From NCBI RefSeq assembly GCF_019279795.1, contig NC_056745.1, positions 1,487,023,851-1,487,087,850 on the forward strand: a stretch of 64,000 nt of DNA. The letters are read 5' to 3'. Positions 11,615 to 21,844 of this stretch are shown here, piece by piece. The stretch is from Protopterus annectens. Its lineage: Eukaryota > Chordata > Ceratodontiformes > Protopteridae. The translations under genes and the position numbers were made by a program. Below the pieces are notes generated by a model. That model was not told the origin of the DNA. It saw nothing but the letters and a program-made list of their open reading frames with translations, and searched no databases. Each line of letters opens with the position of its first letter. Positions within the stretch are counted from its first letter, which is position 1.

Positions 11615-12935
11615 AACAGGGGGCCAGGATCCCCTATATCAGTATTTGAACTATAAATACCAGTATGACTGTCATTGTATATGTGGGTGTGAACAAATCA
11701 AAATGAACCTCTCTGGACTACTTAAGCAGAGACATGCTGCAGCTCTTGGACTATGTGTCCCAGGCTTGTATGAGCCTAGCATTGAGCTGCATTCTACCTT
11801 CACCAAGAATGATGCCATACCTCTTAGGGATATATGGAGAGACACGATGGAGCTGTCATATTAAGTGTCCCAGGCTTGTATGAGCCTAGCATTGAGCTGC
11901 ATTCTACCTTCTCCAAGAATGATGACATACCTCTCAGGGCTATATGGAGAGAGACATGATTGAGCTATCATATTAAGTGTCCCAGGCTTGTATGATCCTA
12001 GCGTTGAGCAGCATTCTACCTTCTCCAAGAATGATGACATACCTCTCAGGGCTATATGGAGAGAGACATGATTGAGCTATCATATTAAGTGTCCCAGGCT
12101 TGTATGATCCTAGCGTTGAGCAGCATTCTACCTTCTCCAGTGCTGATGTTGTAATATGAACAGGAGATAATTGACTTTAACAATTGGTTTAGTTTTTGGT
12201 GTCATTCAAAGAGTGCAACATTTGTCGACTTGAGAGGATATGGTTGACAGACCACGTTGCTTAACCAAGCTGATCTGCACCTCCCCCTTTAGGTTTTCTA
12301 ATATTAAATAAAACTTTATCTGCCCCTATAGTGCCCTGTTTAGGCAATGCCAACCTAATAAACCTTTCAACATAGGAAAACCAACACAGGATAATATAAA
12401 GATATGACTGATCAATAGCAGGACTCTAAACAAAAACCTCTTGCTCCCTGCAAGGTCTCCACACCAAGGAGTACATCGGAATCTATGCAGTTACAGAGAT
12501 ATGTTTTAAAGTTATGCAGAGCACCCCAGTATTGCAAAGCTATAATGCCTTCAACACATTTACACCAGTTACTGCATACGAATGGCAGAAAGTAGAGGTG
12601 TCTCAGTATGCACCAAAATCAGTCACACACCTAGACTGGTCAAGCACTATGATGCACTTGAGCTTTTCCTTGTCCAACTCACCATTAGCATAGCCCCATA
12701 TCATACCATTGCAAGCTATAGGTTCTCATCTGTAAAACAAGACACTCATATGACATACCTAAATGAAACAAAGTTGTTGTACCTTGAACCAACAATATAC
12801 TCCTGGGTGACTTCGTCTACCCCAGTATCAACTAAAAAATACATACAAATTACAATTTGCAGGATCAGAAATTCATTGACTTTGCAACGTGATCCAGATA
12901 ATCCTCAAATCTCTGACTACTGGATCTATTCTTAA
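11615..12935 (+). mobile_element. CR1-like LINE, ORF1 esterase to endonuclease (copy B)
   Basis: Begins in the ORF1 esterase domain (word NYKYQYDCH, matching NNRYKYDSV of the full-length copy), then the segment corresponding to SLDYMKRDIEEL, the LNCILPSP region, and FNNWFSFWCHS. The ORF2 endonuclease follows: LHTKEYIGIYAVTEICFK, then GVSVCTKISHTPRLVKHYDALE, ending near WVTSSTP. Frames are broken throughout. An internal ~112-bp tandem repeat expands the ORF1 part. The RT is absent; the next CR1 text (12.96-13.64 kb) is on the opposite strand. Confidence 0.8.
11706..12140 (+). repeat. ~112-bp tandem repeat inside CR1 ORF1
   Basis: The word CAGGCTTGTA starts at 11,761, 11,871, 11,983 and 12,095, giving spacings of 110, 112 and 112. 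Each unit carries TGAGCTGCATTCTACCTTC or a close variant. The last two units are nearly identical, so the expansion continued recently. The unit equals one stretch of CR1 ORF1 esterase sequence, which is single-copy in the other ORF1 copies (18.05, 43.1, 51.5 and 61.2 kb). Confidence 0.92.
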
Positions 12936-12954
12936 TGGTGGTTCATTAATGAGG

Positions 12955-13640
12955 TAGTTTCCTGGTGTGGCCAACTTCCCAAAAGGTACATTTATACATT
13001 TTTGACACTGGGTTTAAGCTGTGGCTTTGGCACACATCATTTGTCTGTGTTAGGCCATCCTGTAAGATGTTAGTATCTTTGGTGGATTCTGTGATTGCTC
13101 CTACTTTGCAGTCATCTGCAAACTTGATCAGCCAGAGGCCCTAGACATTGGCCTTGATTTCATAGAAGTAGAGGCTACAGAGAAGTGGACCCATCGCAAA
13201 AACCTGAGAGACTCAGTGATCAGCCTTTTTGTGGAGGTGATCAACCCTATTCTATACTCCTGAGTCCTGTCTGAGAAACAGCTAGCTATCCAGTGTGTTA
13301 CACAGGGGTTTATGCATAAGTCCATAAGTTTATTCACAATGTCCAAGTAAGGTATTATGTCAAAAGACTTAGCCAGGTCAAGGTTGACAGTATTCTCCAT
13401 TTTGTACTCATCCATTGCTGTAGTGACCTTTTCAAAGAAGTCCACCAGGTTTAGTAGCCAAGGCATGCCCTTGATGAAACCAAACTGGGTTGGATCAAGT
13501 GCCTGAAGGTTTCCTATGTCATTATCAATCATTTCCATGATTTTGCATATGAGACTTGTCAGACTAATGGGTCTGTAGTTCCCGAGACCCACTGATGCTC
13601 TGTCAAAGTGTGCTCTATCCATGATGACAATGCTACCACC
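12955..13640 (-). mobile_element. CR1-like LINE, RT fragment (copy C)
   Basis: The minus strand reads LGNYRPISLTSLICKIMEM, then DIGNLQALDPTQFGFIKG, LLNLVDFFEKVTTAMDEY, VNLDLAKSFDIIPYLDIV and CVTHWIASCFSDRTQEYRI. These are RT finger and palm segments closely parallel to the CR1 at 41.0-41.3 kb. The frame is then lost, but nucleotide similarity continues through the FADD region (AAGTTTGCAGATGACTGCAA) and the LKLNAK region to about 12,960. The active-site VNLDLAKSFD is present. It abuts CR1 copy B tail-to-tail. Confidence 0.88.
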
Positions 13641-14227
13641 TTTATTATCCTTAGATTATCTCAAAACAAAGACTTGTCTCTATTTTCAAACAGGCAATTA
13701 ATTCAGATACTTTGCACTTGCAGGTTGCAATGGAGAATTGAAAAAGCAGTGTAACTTGACATACACTGACCGAACTGTGACAGAGAAAGACACCCCCATA
13801 GCAAGTGTAATATACTAGAGAATGTCTCTTTAATTCAAGTGCACTTTATTTACAGTGAAGAAGTTAAAGTTGCTTTCAACTTGAAATTAAACAAGTACCT
13901 TCTGCTTAACTGACTTTAGTTCTGGTTAATTAAAGTTCATTTCTCTGTTTGTTAGTCCACTTTTTAGTCTTTCAAGTGAAACACAACATTTCTTACAATT
14001 CATAGGCTTGGTACTGAAGTCATGGTCAATGTGTCCAGCAATCCTCAAGGACATTCATAATTAAGTTTCTTGGACTCATTAAGTAAATCCACAGATAGGT
14101 TCATGGAACTCCCTAAATAGAACCACAAGTGTAGCAGTTATCCTCCTTGTATGTCTATGGCTTTTTCTGGTCGGTGTCCAAGAGTCATTAGCATGACTAT
14201 TAGCAACTGCTCCTTATAAGAAGAAGA

Positions 14228-14228
<1 letters not shown>
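13641..14228. other. unassigned DNA
   Basis: No coding motif or repeat recognised in this AT-rich stretch between the CR1 RT fragment and a (TA)n run. Confidence 0.4.

Positions 14229-14229
<1 letters not shown>

Positions 14230-14277
<48 letters not shown>
14230..14277. repeat. (TA)n microsatellite
   Basis: About 23 uninterrupted TA units. Confidence 0.95.
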
Positions 14278-14278
<1 letters not shown>

Positions 14279-14436
14279 ACTCCAAGATTACATTACAGTA
14301 GAACAAAGGCAAATTTCCTTGTCAGCACTGTTCTTATCCTCACTCAGGAAAAGCCAGGTGCACTCGCTCAGTTGATGTTTGATCATCTGTACTGGTGTTT
14401 ACCATTTTCAACAACACAACTTTCTGATGAAAAGAA

Positions 14437-14715
14437 AGTGACCATACATATGTAGAACCATAGGAAATAGAAGTGACCCATACATATGTAGAACCATAGG
14501 AAATAGAAGTGACCCATACATATGTAGAACCATAGGAAATAGAAGTGACCCATACATATGTAGAACCATAGGAAATAGAAGTGACCCATACATATGTAGA
14601 ACCACAGGAAATAGAAGTGACCCATACATATGTAGAACCATAGGAAATAGAAGTGACCCATACATATGTAGAACCATAGGAAATAGAAGTGACCCATACA
14701 TATGTAGAACCATAG
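14437..14715. repeat. 36-bp minisatellite running into an L2 ORF
   Basis: About 7.6 copies of a 36-bp unit (core AGAACCATAGGAAATAGAAG, then TGACCCATACATATGT). Units are almost identical, so the array is young. The final partial unit, AGAACCATAGAAAATAAAC, is in phase with the start of the L2 endonuclease text that follows (IENKLIGLNAG, matching the usual ARSIxNKL). The repeat therefore seems seeded by the 5' end of that LINE. Because 36 is divisible by 3 the unit gives long minus-strand frames with a 12-residue period, which I regard as artefacts. Confidence 0.95.
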
Positions 14716-15415
14716 AAAATAAACTTATTGGACTAAATGCTGGGATTGACCACCATAAACCTGATATTCTTACTGTAACTGAAACTTGGCTTAAATTCAG
14801 CATAAATAACTGCAAAATCACAGCCCCTATTTATAACAGCATCAGTAATGACTGTATAAAGAGAAAGGTGGTAATATTGGTTAAATATTTCCCAGCAACT
14901 GCCAGCTTTTCTCCTACAACATGCCAGTGACAGAATTCAGTTCAGCAGAGCTTTCTGTTACTTTCCGGAAAATTAACAAATATAAAAAAATGTGTATTAC
15001 TGTCCTTTACATCCCTCCTGGTGACAATACAGCCACACATAAAATACTACTAAGTAATACAAATAGCAGTTGGTTGTACCTAAGCTCTAACTTTCCTACA
15101 TCTAGCATGAATTATACAGTTTCACACAACTAATTAATAGACACACACATTATAGCAAGACATCAAACTACTTGTTACTCTGCATCCTAGTGTTGGACCC
15201 CAGTAAATCCGCCACCACAGCTACGTCAGACTTTCTCAATGACCATCTCCCAAATCTGTACAACCAGAACTCTCACATTTACACTTATACAGCATCTTTA
15301 TAAGACAACATACAACCTGTGCATGTTTAATCCAGAAATTTTCAATACTACCATATAATTGATTAACTGGAAAATCCTAAAAATCACCCCTTTTGATGAT
15401 GCTGTAAATTAATTC

Positions 15416-15722
15416 AGTATAACTTTGCTAGTCTTTTGGCTTTTTCCGGTTAGGGGTCGCCACAGCAGAACTCCGGTTCACTAATGATTAGCAGTGGATT
15501 TTTACAGTGCTGAGTGGCCAGCCCAACACCCAACCTTCAAAGAAGGCACACCCATTCACGCATGCACCTACCTGTATGTCTTTAAGTGCCACTCGACTGC
15601 AGGGAGGACATTCAGACTCCACACAGAAGGCGCTACAGCCGTGAATCGAACGGGAGAACCTCTCGCTGTGAGGCGACAACTCTACTGCTGTACCACCGTG
15701 GCATTCTAAGTATAACTTTCCT
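15416..15722 (-). mobile_element. V-SINE/DANA-like SINE with RTE-type tail, with TSDs
   Basis: The element occupies 15,430-15,708 on the minus strand. Head: GGTGGTACAGCAGTAGAG (A-box region) and GTTCGATTC (B box). Middle: TGTGTGGAGTCTGAATGT, TCCTCCCTGCAG. Tail: TCTGCTGTGGCGACCCCTAA then CCGGAAAAAGCC. The tail matches the 3' end of the RTE LINE at 62.52-62.57 kb (CTGTGGCGACCCCTGACGGG). Imperfect 14-bp target-site duplications flank it: AGTATAACTTTGCT at 15,416-15,429 and AGTATAACTTTCCT at 15,709-15,722, matching 13 of 14. It therefore inserted into the L2 copy after that copy had landed. Confidence 0.9.
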
Positions 15723-16238
15723 AAACATCCTAATTAGCGTTGCAACATCTAGAAAGAAGAGACTAAAACAATGTAATTTGGCTACCTAAAAAGAATATAA
15801 TACTAATGCAGGATAGAGAAAAAGCGTGGAAGGAATGTCATAAATATAAAATACCACATTATCTTGAAAACTTGCAACCATACTAAAAAGTATATAAATG
15901 AAAACAAAAAACTGTACTATAATAATGTTCAGAACAATGGTAAACACAACTCTAAAAAATTTTGGTCAGCCGTTAAAGAGATCTTACATCCTGGCCAAAA
16001 TATCAAATCTAACCCCTGCCCAATATCTAATCCCAAACCTCCCCAATAATCACATATCCCCACATCCATTTTTACCTTCAAATCTTTGCTCAAATCCTAT
16101 ATGAAACTATTCTTAAACCAACTCAAACCAAGCTCTACTCAGCTGATGACCTTCCAAGTTAATACCTTAAAATAGCAGCCAATAACATTGCCTGTCCTGT
16201 TTCCATCCCTATAGACAGGTCAGTTCAGGAATCCCACA

Positions 16239-16264
16239 CTCTCTCTCTCTCTCTCTCTCTCTCT
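16239..16264. repeat. (CT)n microsatellite
   Basis: A short run of CT units inside the L2 element, just 5' of its RT. Confidence 0.9.
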
Positions 16265-17264
16265 GGAAAAAGTCACACACTATGCCTCGGCACAAGGAAG
16301 GAAACTCAGAAGCATCACTAACTTTAGTATACTATAGCAGTCTTATCCCTCCTCTCCAAAAATACCTGAAAAATGTATTCAAAATCAATTGCTAAACTAT
16401 CTCCTGCAGGAGAATTCCTGTCCCCCATACAACATGGTTTCCAACCTTCCCGTAGTACTAACACTGCATTTTTAACTTTTATAGAGACTGTCAGTAAACA
16501 AGTCTCCTCCATATTTCTAGACTTGTCTAAAGCCTTTGCCACAGTTTGCCACAGCAAAATTCTACTTCAAATATCCTCAATAAGTCTCTCATCACACCCT
16601 TTTATGGTTCAAATGCTACCTATCCAATAGGTATCAGTAAGTAAAATGGCACTTCGCCATCTCTCCATACTCATATGCATAGTACATCTTAAACAAATTA
16701 CTCAGGAAGCTTTAACAGCCACTGAAACGTGTCTTTGTAACAAAACTCATGCTAAATTCCCCCAAAAGCAAACTACCACTTTTTTTTTCTCCAAATCCCT
16801 GTCTCATGAAAGATATAAAATCCCCCTTCTTAATAATACAAACATTGAAGTCACTTGTCAGATCAAATTACTAGGGATGATAGTGGACGATTATCTTAAA
16901 TTTGACCTGCATGTACAAAATTGCATTAAAATTTTCATAAAAAACTAGGGATGCCTTACAAAGCCAAAAACTTTCTCATCAATGCAATTAAAATTACACT
17001 TACCACAACTTAATTCCTCCCCTCACTATTTTATGTCACTCCCATTCTTGCTAACCTCCAGGCATTACAAAAAGCAAAACTTGAACAATGCTATAATAAT
17101 GTGCCTAAATCTGCAACAATATATCTTTTGGAGCCCACCCCTCTGTAGCACTAAAAAGCCTGCTTGTATAAAAGCTGATGTGCACACAGTTACCCGTACC
17201 TTGCATATACGCAAGCCACTCCAGTTTAAAAGCCTCTATAGGAAATGCTGCCCATAGTCTCCCA

Positions 17265-18815
17265 CTGTTCATAGCTATTTGAAGAGCTGCCAGTTGGTCC
17301 TGAGGGCAGCGCCACTGCAGGCCATCTTTAGTCTACTGCTACACACTCTCACGCAGACCTTTAGATGCCTCTTCACTACTCCTTCCCATCTACTAAAGAT
17401 CTGATATCATGGATAAGCACTTTCTTGTCATCCCTGTTTCTGGCCTAGTGGATATGGGCACCCTGAGGCAACGTAGTAACAGCTTTCTGTTCACTCACAG
17501 CCATTTAATTATAGAACAGGAAACACTGTTTGTGAAAGATGTAGATACTCATTGGAGGCAAAGTTCTCACAAGCATACATGAAAAATGCAAACTAGGTTG
17601 TCAGCGTTACACCCAAAACACTTAGTACCAACACCAAGGAGCAAACACACAGACTCACATATGTGGAGGTACTCACAAGTAATTTATCCAAACCTCCAAG
17701 ACCTCAAAAAAGGATCTTTCAGTAGCCCTGCACACACTCAAAAAAGACAACAGACTCACTCAACACATAACCCTGAAAGTCATAGTAGTCCTGCCACTCA
17801 GCCCATATGGCAACACACCACACAGCCAAACATTCCAGATATGGGGGATTCCTTTGTAAGACATACTGATATCCCCCTTACCAGGCACAAGGAGATGATC
17901 ACAGTGAGCTGACTGTCTGGATCCAGGATCCGCCAGATCACACATGCAATTAGGTCTTTAAACCACAAATACCAGTATGATGTGGTTATAGTCCATGTGG
18001 GAGTAAATGACCTACGACATACCTCATTGGACTATATAAAGAGAGACATAATGAAGATCTCTGAATATGTGTCCCAGGTGGATATGAATCTAGGCTTGAG
18101 TAGCATCCTACCTTCACCAGGGATAATGCCATAGTACCAGCAAAAAATGATTGACTTTAACAATCGTCTCAGTTTTTGGTGTCACAATATCTGTCAGCCT
18201 GGGGAGACATGATGAACAAACCATGATGCTTTGCCAGAGATGGTTTGTACTTGTCGCCAGTTGGCTTCTGTATACTGACAAAAACTTTATTCTCATAGTG
18301 CCTTTTTTAGGCCATGCCAAGTTGTTAAATCCTCCAGCATAAAAAAAAAAAATCACTCACAATCACCAAAAGGGACTGCTGCTCAATGCTAGGAGTTTAA
18401 ATAAAAAAAAAAAAAAAAAAAAAAAAAAAACTACACTCACTGAAAGCACTCCTAACCCTGGAGAATGCAGACATGTGTGGAGTCATGTAAACATGGTTCA
18501 GAATTATGAAGAGCACCTTGGCTGTCAAAGGCACGAATGCCTTTCATACATTTTGATCCCACTCAGCTCAGGATAAAACAAAGGGAGGAGGCATCTCAGT
18601 GTTCATAAAGGACAAGTACACCACTAGACTGGTCCAACAACATGACTCATTTGAACTGCTTCATGCCCCACTAACCATAGGTGTAACCCCACCCATCATA
18701 TCTTTGCTAGCTACAGATCATTTAACATGAGTGTGGAAAACCACATCTCCTACCTAAACCTACTGGAATCTCTTAGCATTCAGCTTAACACCAACCCTGG
18801 CATCTCCTGGTGGAA
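17265..18815 (+). mobile_element. CR1-like LINE, 5' UTR to endonuclease (copy D)
   Basis: ORF1 begins at about 17,413 (MDKHFLVIPVSGLVDMGTLR), comparable to MDNFPTVSLASQVGMDILR at 60,544. It continues through a Pro/Gln/His-rich linker (17,586-17,850), the esterase block IPDMGDSFVRHTDIPLTR, a stop at 17,910, then VIVHVGVNDLRHTSLDYIKR and the RDGLHL-like region to about 18,330. ORF2 starts with LLNARSLN, is broken by a ~30-nt poly(A), and continues with endonuclease text (GGGISVFIKDKYTTRLVQQH) to about 18,810. In this esterase the Gly-Asp-Ser nucleophile block reads GDS, but the ORF carries premature stops. The RT is absent. Confidence 0.85.
18400..18430 (+). repeat. poly(A) expansion within CR1 ORF2
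   Basis: About 30 consecutive A bases interrupt the text between LLNARSLN and LHSLKALLTLENADMCG. The other copies have a short non-repetitive segment here (AAACCAGAAACTGCACTC at 61.54 kb), so the run grew inside the element and is not a 3' tail. Confidence 0.9.
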
Positions 18816-18825
18816 AATAAATGCA

Positions 18826-19060
18826 TCAAAAATGCTGTGCATGACCCTGTGCACCAACCCTCAAGTCCTCATCTCTGCCAGTTCTCTCAAAGGGTACCAC
18901 AGCACCAAATGCCATGGTAGTGCTACCTGAGGGTCCAGGTAGTGCAGGGACAGCAGAGGCAGTACTGCCAGGTAGGGTCCAAGATGTGCTGGGCATCAGT
19001 GCAGGAGCCGATGGAGCAGGGACAGGCTGACTCATTGGGGTTGGCCTACCTCCCTGTGTT
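18826..19060 (-). other. possible Pro/Ser-rich coding remnant
   Basis: The minus strand has a 69-codon frame rich in Pro, Ala, Ser and Thr (begins MSQPVPAPSAPALMPSTSWT). Harbinger elements carry a second, Myb/SANT-type gene with low-complexity linkers of this kind, and a palindrome lies nearby at 19.43 kb. No defining motif is visible, so this is a weak suggestion only. Confidence 0.25.
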
Positions 19061-19429
19061 GTAAAGCATTTTGTGATTTGTCAGAGATGGATGACATGGA
19101 AACATTTTGATGATACATAGAAAGGGAAAAAAGAGATAAAATTAGTAGTTTCATGTGTGAAATACAATGCATTAAAACAATAATAAAGTATTTATCTGAA
19201 ATTTTACATTTAAGTATATTTCTTAACAACTACAGACTTTAAGGATTGCTCAAAGTAATCCTTGCAATGTACATATATTTCACATATGCTTGGTCCAATT
19301 ATACAGATTACGTTTATAGCAGAGCATTTATGCCACGTGTAGACATTCATTTGTAATAATTTTAAAGGATTTAACTATTTCATATTTGTTACTTGTGGTA
19401 TTTAAACCCTATCCCCCAGATTTACTAAA

Positions 19430-19464
19430 CTTCCATGCAGGACTAGCTTAGTCCTGCATGGAAG
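19430..19464. repeat. 35-nt near-perfect hairpin
   Basis: CTTCCATGCAGGACTA at 19,430-19,445 is the exact reverse complement of 19,449-19,464, leaving a 3-nt loop. It is preceded by CCCCCAGATTTACTAAA, a type of phrase often seen at the ends of vertebrate MITEs. No matching second terminus was found. Confidence 0.85.
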
Positions 19465-19857
19465 CTGCTATTTAGGAGCAGGATGGCAGCGTGCCATGCA
19501 TATTAATAAGAAGCGCTGCCCGAGCTCCTAGGCAAACACGGAGTGTGTACTAGTGCAGGGGGCGTGTCTGAGAGCAGAGCTCTCAGAATAAACATGTCCC
19601 TGCAATGTAGAACAGCAGAAAGTGGTAAGAAATGAGCGAGACTGCTCATAGGTGTCCGCATATCCCCACCAACAGTCCCCCATGTGTACAACAGCAACAG
19701 TACATAAAAATTAAATGAAGAAACCCTTTTATTTTTTTTTTTTAAATCTGAGTACAGTAAACCATAGGTGCACGGATGTGCCCATCGCTTAGCTACGGTT
19801 AAAGCAAATTAAAAGGCTGAAGAGGATAATATGGAAGATATATGCTAATGAAGCAGC

Positions 19858-19930
19858 ACAGCAATAGTGTAGTGGGCACAGCATTCGCCTAACGAGCAGG
19901 CATTCCCGATTCAAGTCCCACTGCAGCACA
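19858..19930 (+). pseudogene. tRNA-Val-like sequence (pseudogene or SINE head)
   Basis: TAGTGTAGTGGG at 19,865-19,876 fits the pol III A box exactly, and GATTCAAGTCC at 19,908-19,918 fits the B box with one mismatch. The spacing is 43 bp, normal for a tRNA. The anticodon arm text TTCGCCTAAC resembles vertebrate tRNA-Val(AAC). Acceptor and T stems pair poorly, so it is not a working tRNA gene. A SINE head or a tRNA pseudogene are both possible. Confidence 0.6.
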
Positions 19931-20079
19931 GTCTATTTTACACGGCAAAGCATGTTATAACCAATATTTTTGTTGCAAAACCCACTAAATAACATATATT
20001 TATGAACTGGAGTACTGCAGGAAATGCACATGTGAAACGTCAGTATCATAATCAGTAAGGCACTAGTAAGCAGGTTTAA

Positions 20080-20160
20080 GCACACATAAGCAGTAGTAAG
20101 CATATGTAAGCAGTAGTAAGCATGTTTAAGTGCATTTGCACAGGGGTAAGCAGTGTCGAC
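20080..20160. repeat. ~20-bp direct repeats
   Basis: CAGTAGTAAGCATATGTAAG and CAGTAGTAAGCATGTTTAAG lie next to each other, with further TAAGCA words on both sides. A small decayed minisatellite. Confidence 0.6.
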
Positions 20161-20324
20161 ACAGATTAAGTAATGTAGAAGCTAACTGAGTATAATAAAC
20201 TGTAACCGGAAGTTAACAGTGCTTACCACCGCTCAAACACACGCAAACCAACTTACAACTGCTTTAAAGTGCCTTAATCACTCTGTATCCATTGGCCTGT
20301 GTCCTGCCCAGGAGCAAAATAAAC

Positions 20325-20398
20325 AGCCTCTGCAAGGGTCTAACCCAGGATCCTGCACATCATACACAAAGTGATTTACCACTAAGCCATCCCAGATA
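20325..20398 (-). pseudogene. tRNA-like sequence (SINE head or pseudogene)
   Basis: On the minus strand TGGCTTAGTGGT (A box, one mismatch) and GGGTTAGACCC (B-box-like) are 43 bp apart. The T-arm text GATCCTGGGTT resembles tRNA-Thr. No LINE-like tail could be attached to it. Confidence 0.5.
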
Positions 20399-20534
20399 TA
20401 CATAAACATGATGTTTTCAGAAACATAACATCCAGCCCAGTCATGCAACAGTATAGAGAATGTATACCAATATCTAGATGGATGTGAGTGTGTTTAAATG
20501 TATTAATATCTAAACAAATACAACATAGCTATAC

Positions 20535-20965
<431 letters not shown>

Positions 20966-21249
20966 GCAATGGTAGATTAACAGAAACATATATGTCTACA
21001 TGCACTGTTAATGGGGTTGAGAGGCCCCAAACAATTTACATCTTGTACCTATTGGCATACCCCCCACAGCCAAACATGTCCACCTTACAATACACTGCCA
21101 AGTGTTGCAGAACCCATAATCAGGACTTGACACAACATGGGCACATGATGTTAACAGTGCTACATCCCACCTGTATGATGTCAGGCTTGTATTCATAACA
21201 TTTCATGCAGTACAGTCTGGCTCACATAGGAAATGTAAAATGTGGAAGG
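20966..21249. other. unassigned DNA
   Basis: Between the TA tract and an L2-type 3' end. No motif recognised. Confidence 0.35.
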
Positions 21250-21840
21250 TATCAACATCCCCAGGATACATATACACAGACACATATAAACTCTGTCTTA
21301 AAACCCATTGGTTATGTCCCTGTACAAATCCAGACTAATCTCATACTATATCCCAAATACCCTCTCTTAAGACCTAATTCCTGCTCTATCTGTGTCTTTT
21401 TAGATCAAGGCCTATCCTTGGCAAAAACATATCTTATCCTAATAGAGATAATTTAAAGTACCTAGTTAATTTTTTCTGCATATAAGTCTAAAACATCCTA
21501 GCTAAGGCAGGCAACAAGTATTGTTTAAACTGTGAGCATTGCTGAACTGTTGAAACTTGAAGTAGATATTTGTTTAACAATTGCTTTCTAGTTACTAATG
21601 AAGTCTTGTTCATAAAGTCTAAAATCTCTTATCTAATGCTTGTAACATGTTTTTTGTATAAACTGTGAAAATTATTGTACTGTTTAAAATTTGTAGTATT
21701 TAACTGTACAACTAGCACCTGTATGTTAGCAGTCTAGTAATCTCCTGGAGCTTATCTCCCCAGGACTCTACTGAAAATGGACATAAATCCAGTTAAACTA
21801 TCCCGGTCAACAAATGTAAAACAAATAAATAAAATAAACA
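21250..21840 (+). mobile_element. L2-type LINE 3' UTR and tail
   Basis: Ends GGAGCTTATCTCCCCAGG, CTCTACTGAAAATGG, AACTATCCCGGTCAAC, AAATGTAAAACAAATAAATA, the same terminus as at 11.28 and 45.23 kb. The 3' UTR contains a diverged internal duplication of about 130 bp (TCTAAAA at about 21,488 and 21,618, each followed by AAACTGTGA). No RT frame is attached; the left boundary is a guess. Confidence 0.6.
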
Positions 21841-21844
21841 TATA

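Larger units (their letters stand above)
14716..17262 (+). mobile_element. L2-like LINE, decayed ORF2
   Basis: Starts with an endonuclease N-terminus (IENKLIGLNAGIDHHKPD, then ILTVTETWLK) and continues with degraded EN text (LLSGKLTNIKK, IPPGDN). A SINE interrupts it at 15,430-15,708. The linker (NSKKFWSAVKEIL) and the RT follow: IPEKCIQNQLLNYL, PIQHGFQPSRSTNTAFLTF, SSIFLDLSKAFATVCHSKIL, then the C-terminal LLGMIVDDYLKFDLHVQN. The stretch that should carry the YADD/FADD motif between 16,630 and 16,700 is missing or unreadable. The clade call rests on QHGFxPxRST and LGVxxDxxLxFxxH, which fit L2 better than CR1. Inactive. Confidence 0.8.

Noticed and set aside
12930-13640. Twin-priming inversion of a single CR1 insertion at 12.95 kb
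   Set aside because: Twin priming should leave the 3' tail on the non-inverted part; the RT piece here ends before the 3' UTR, so the simple model does not fit.
14383-14821. Minus-strand frames with a 12-residue repeat (FYFLWFYIC)
   Set aside because: Produced by the 36-bp minisatellite; two frames overlap and neither has a context of promoter or related protein.
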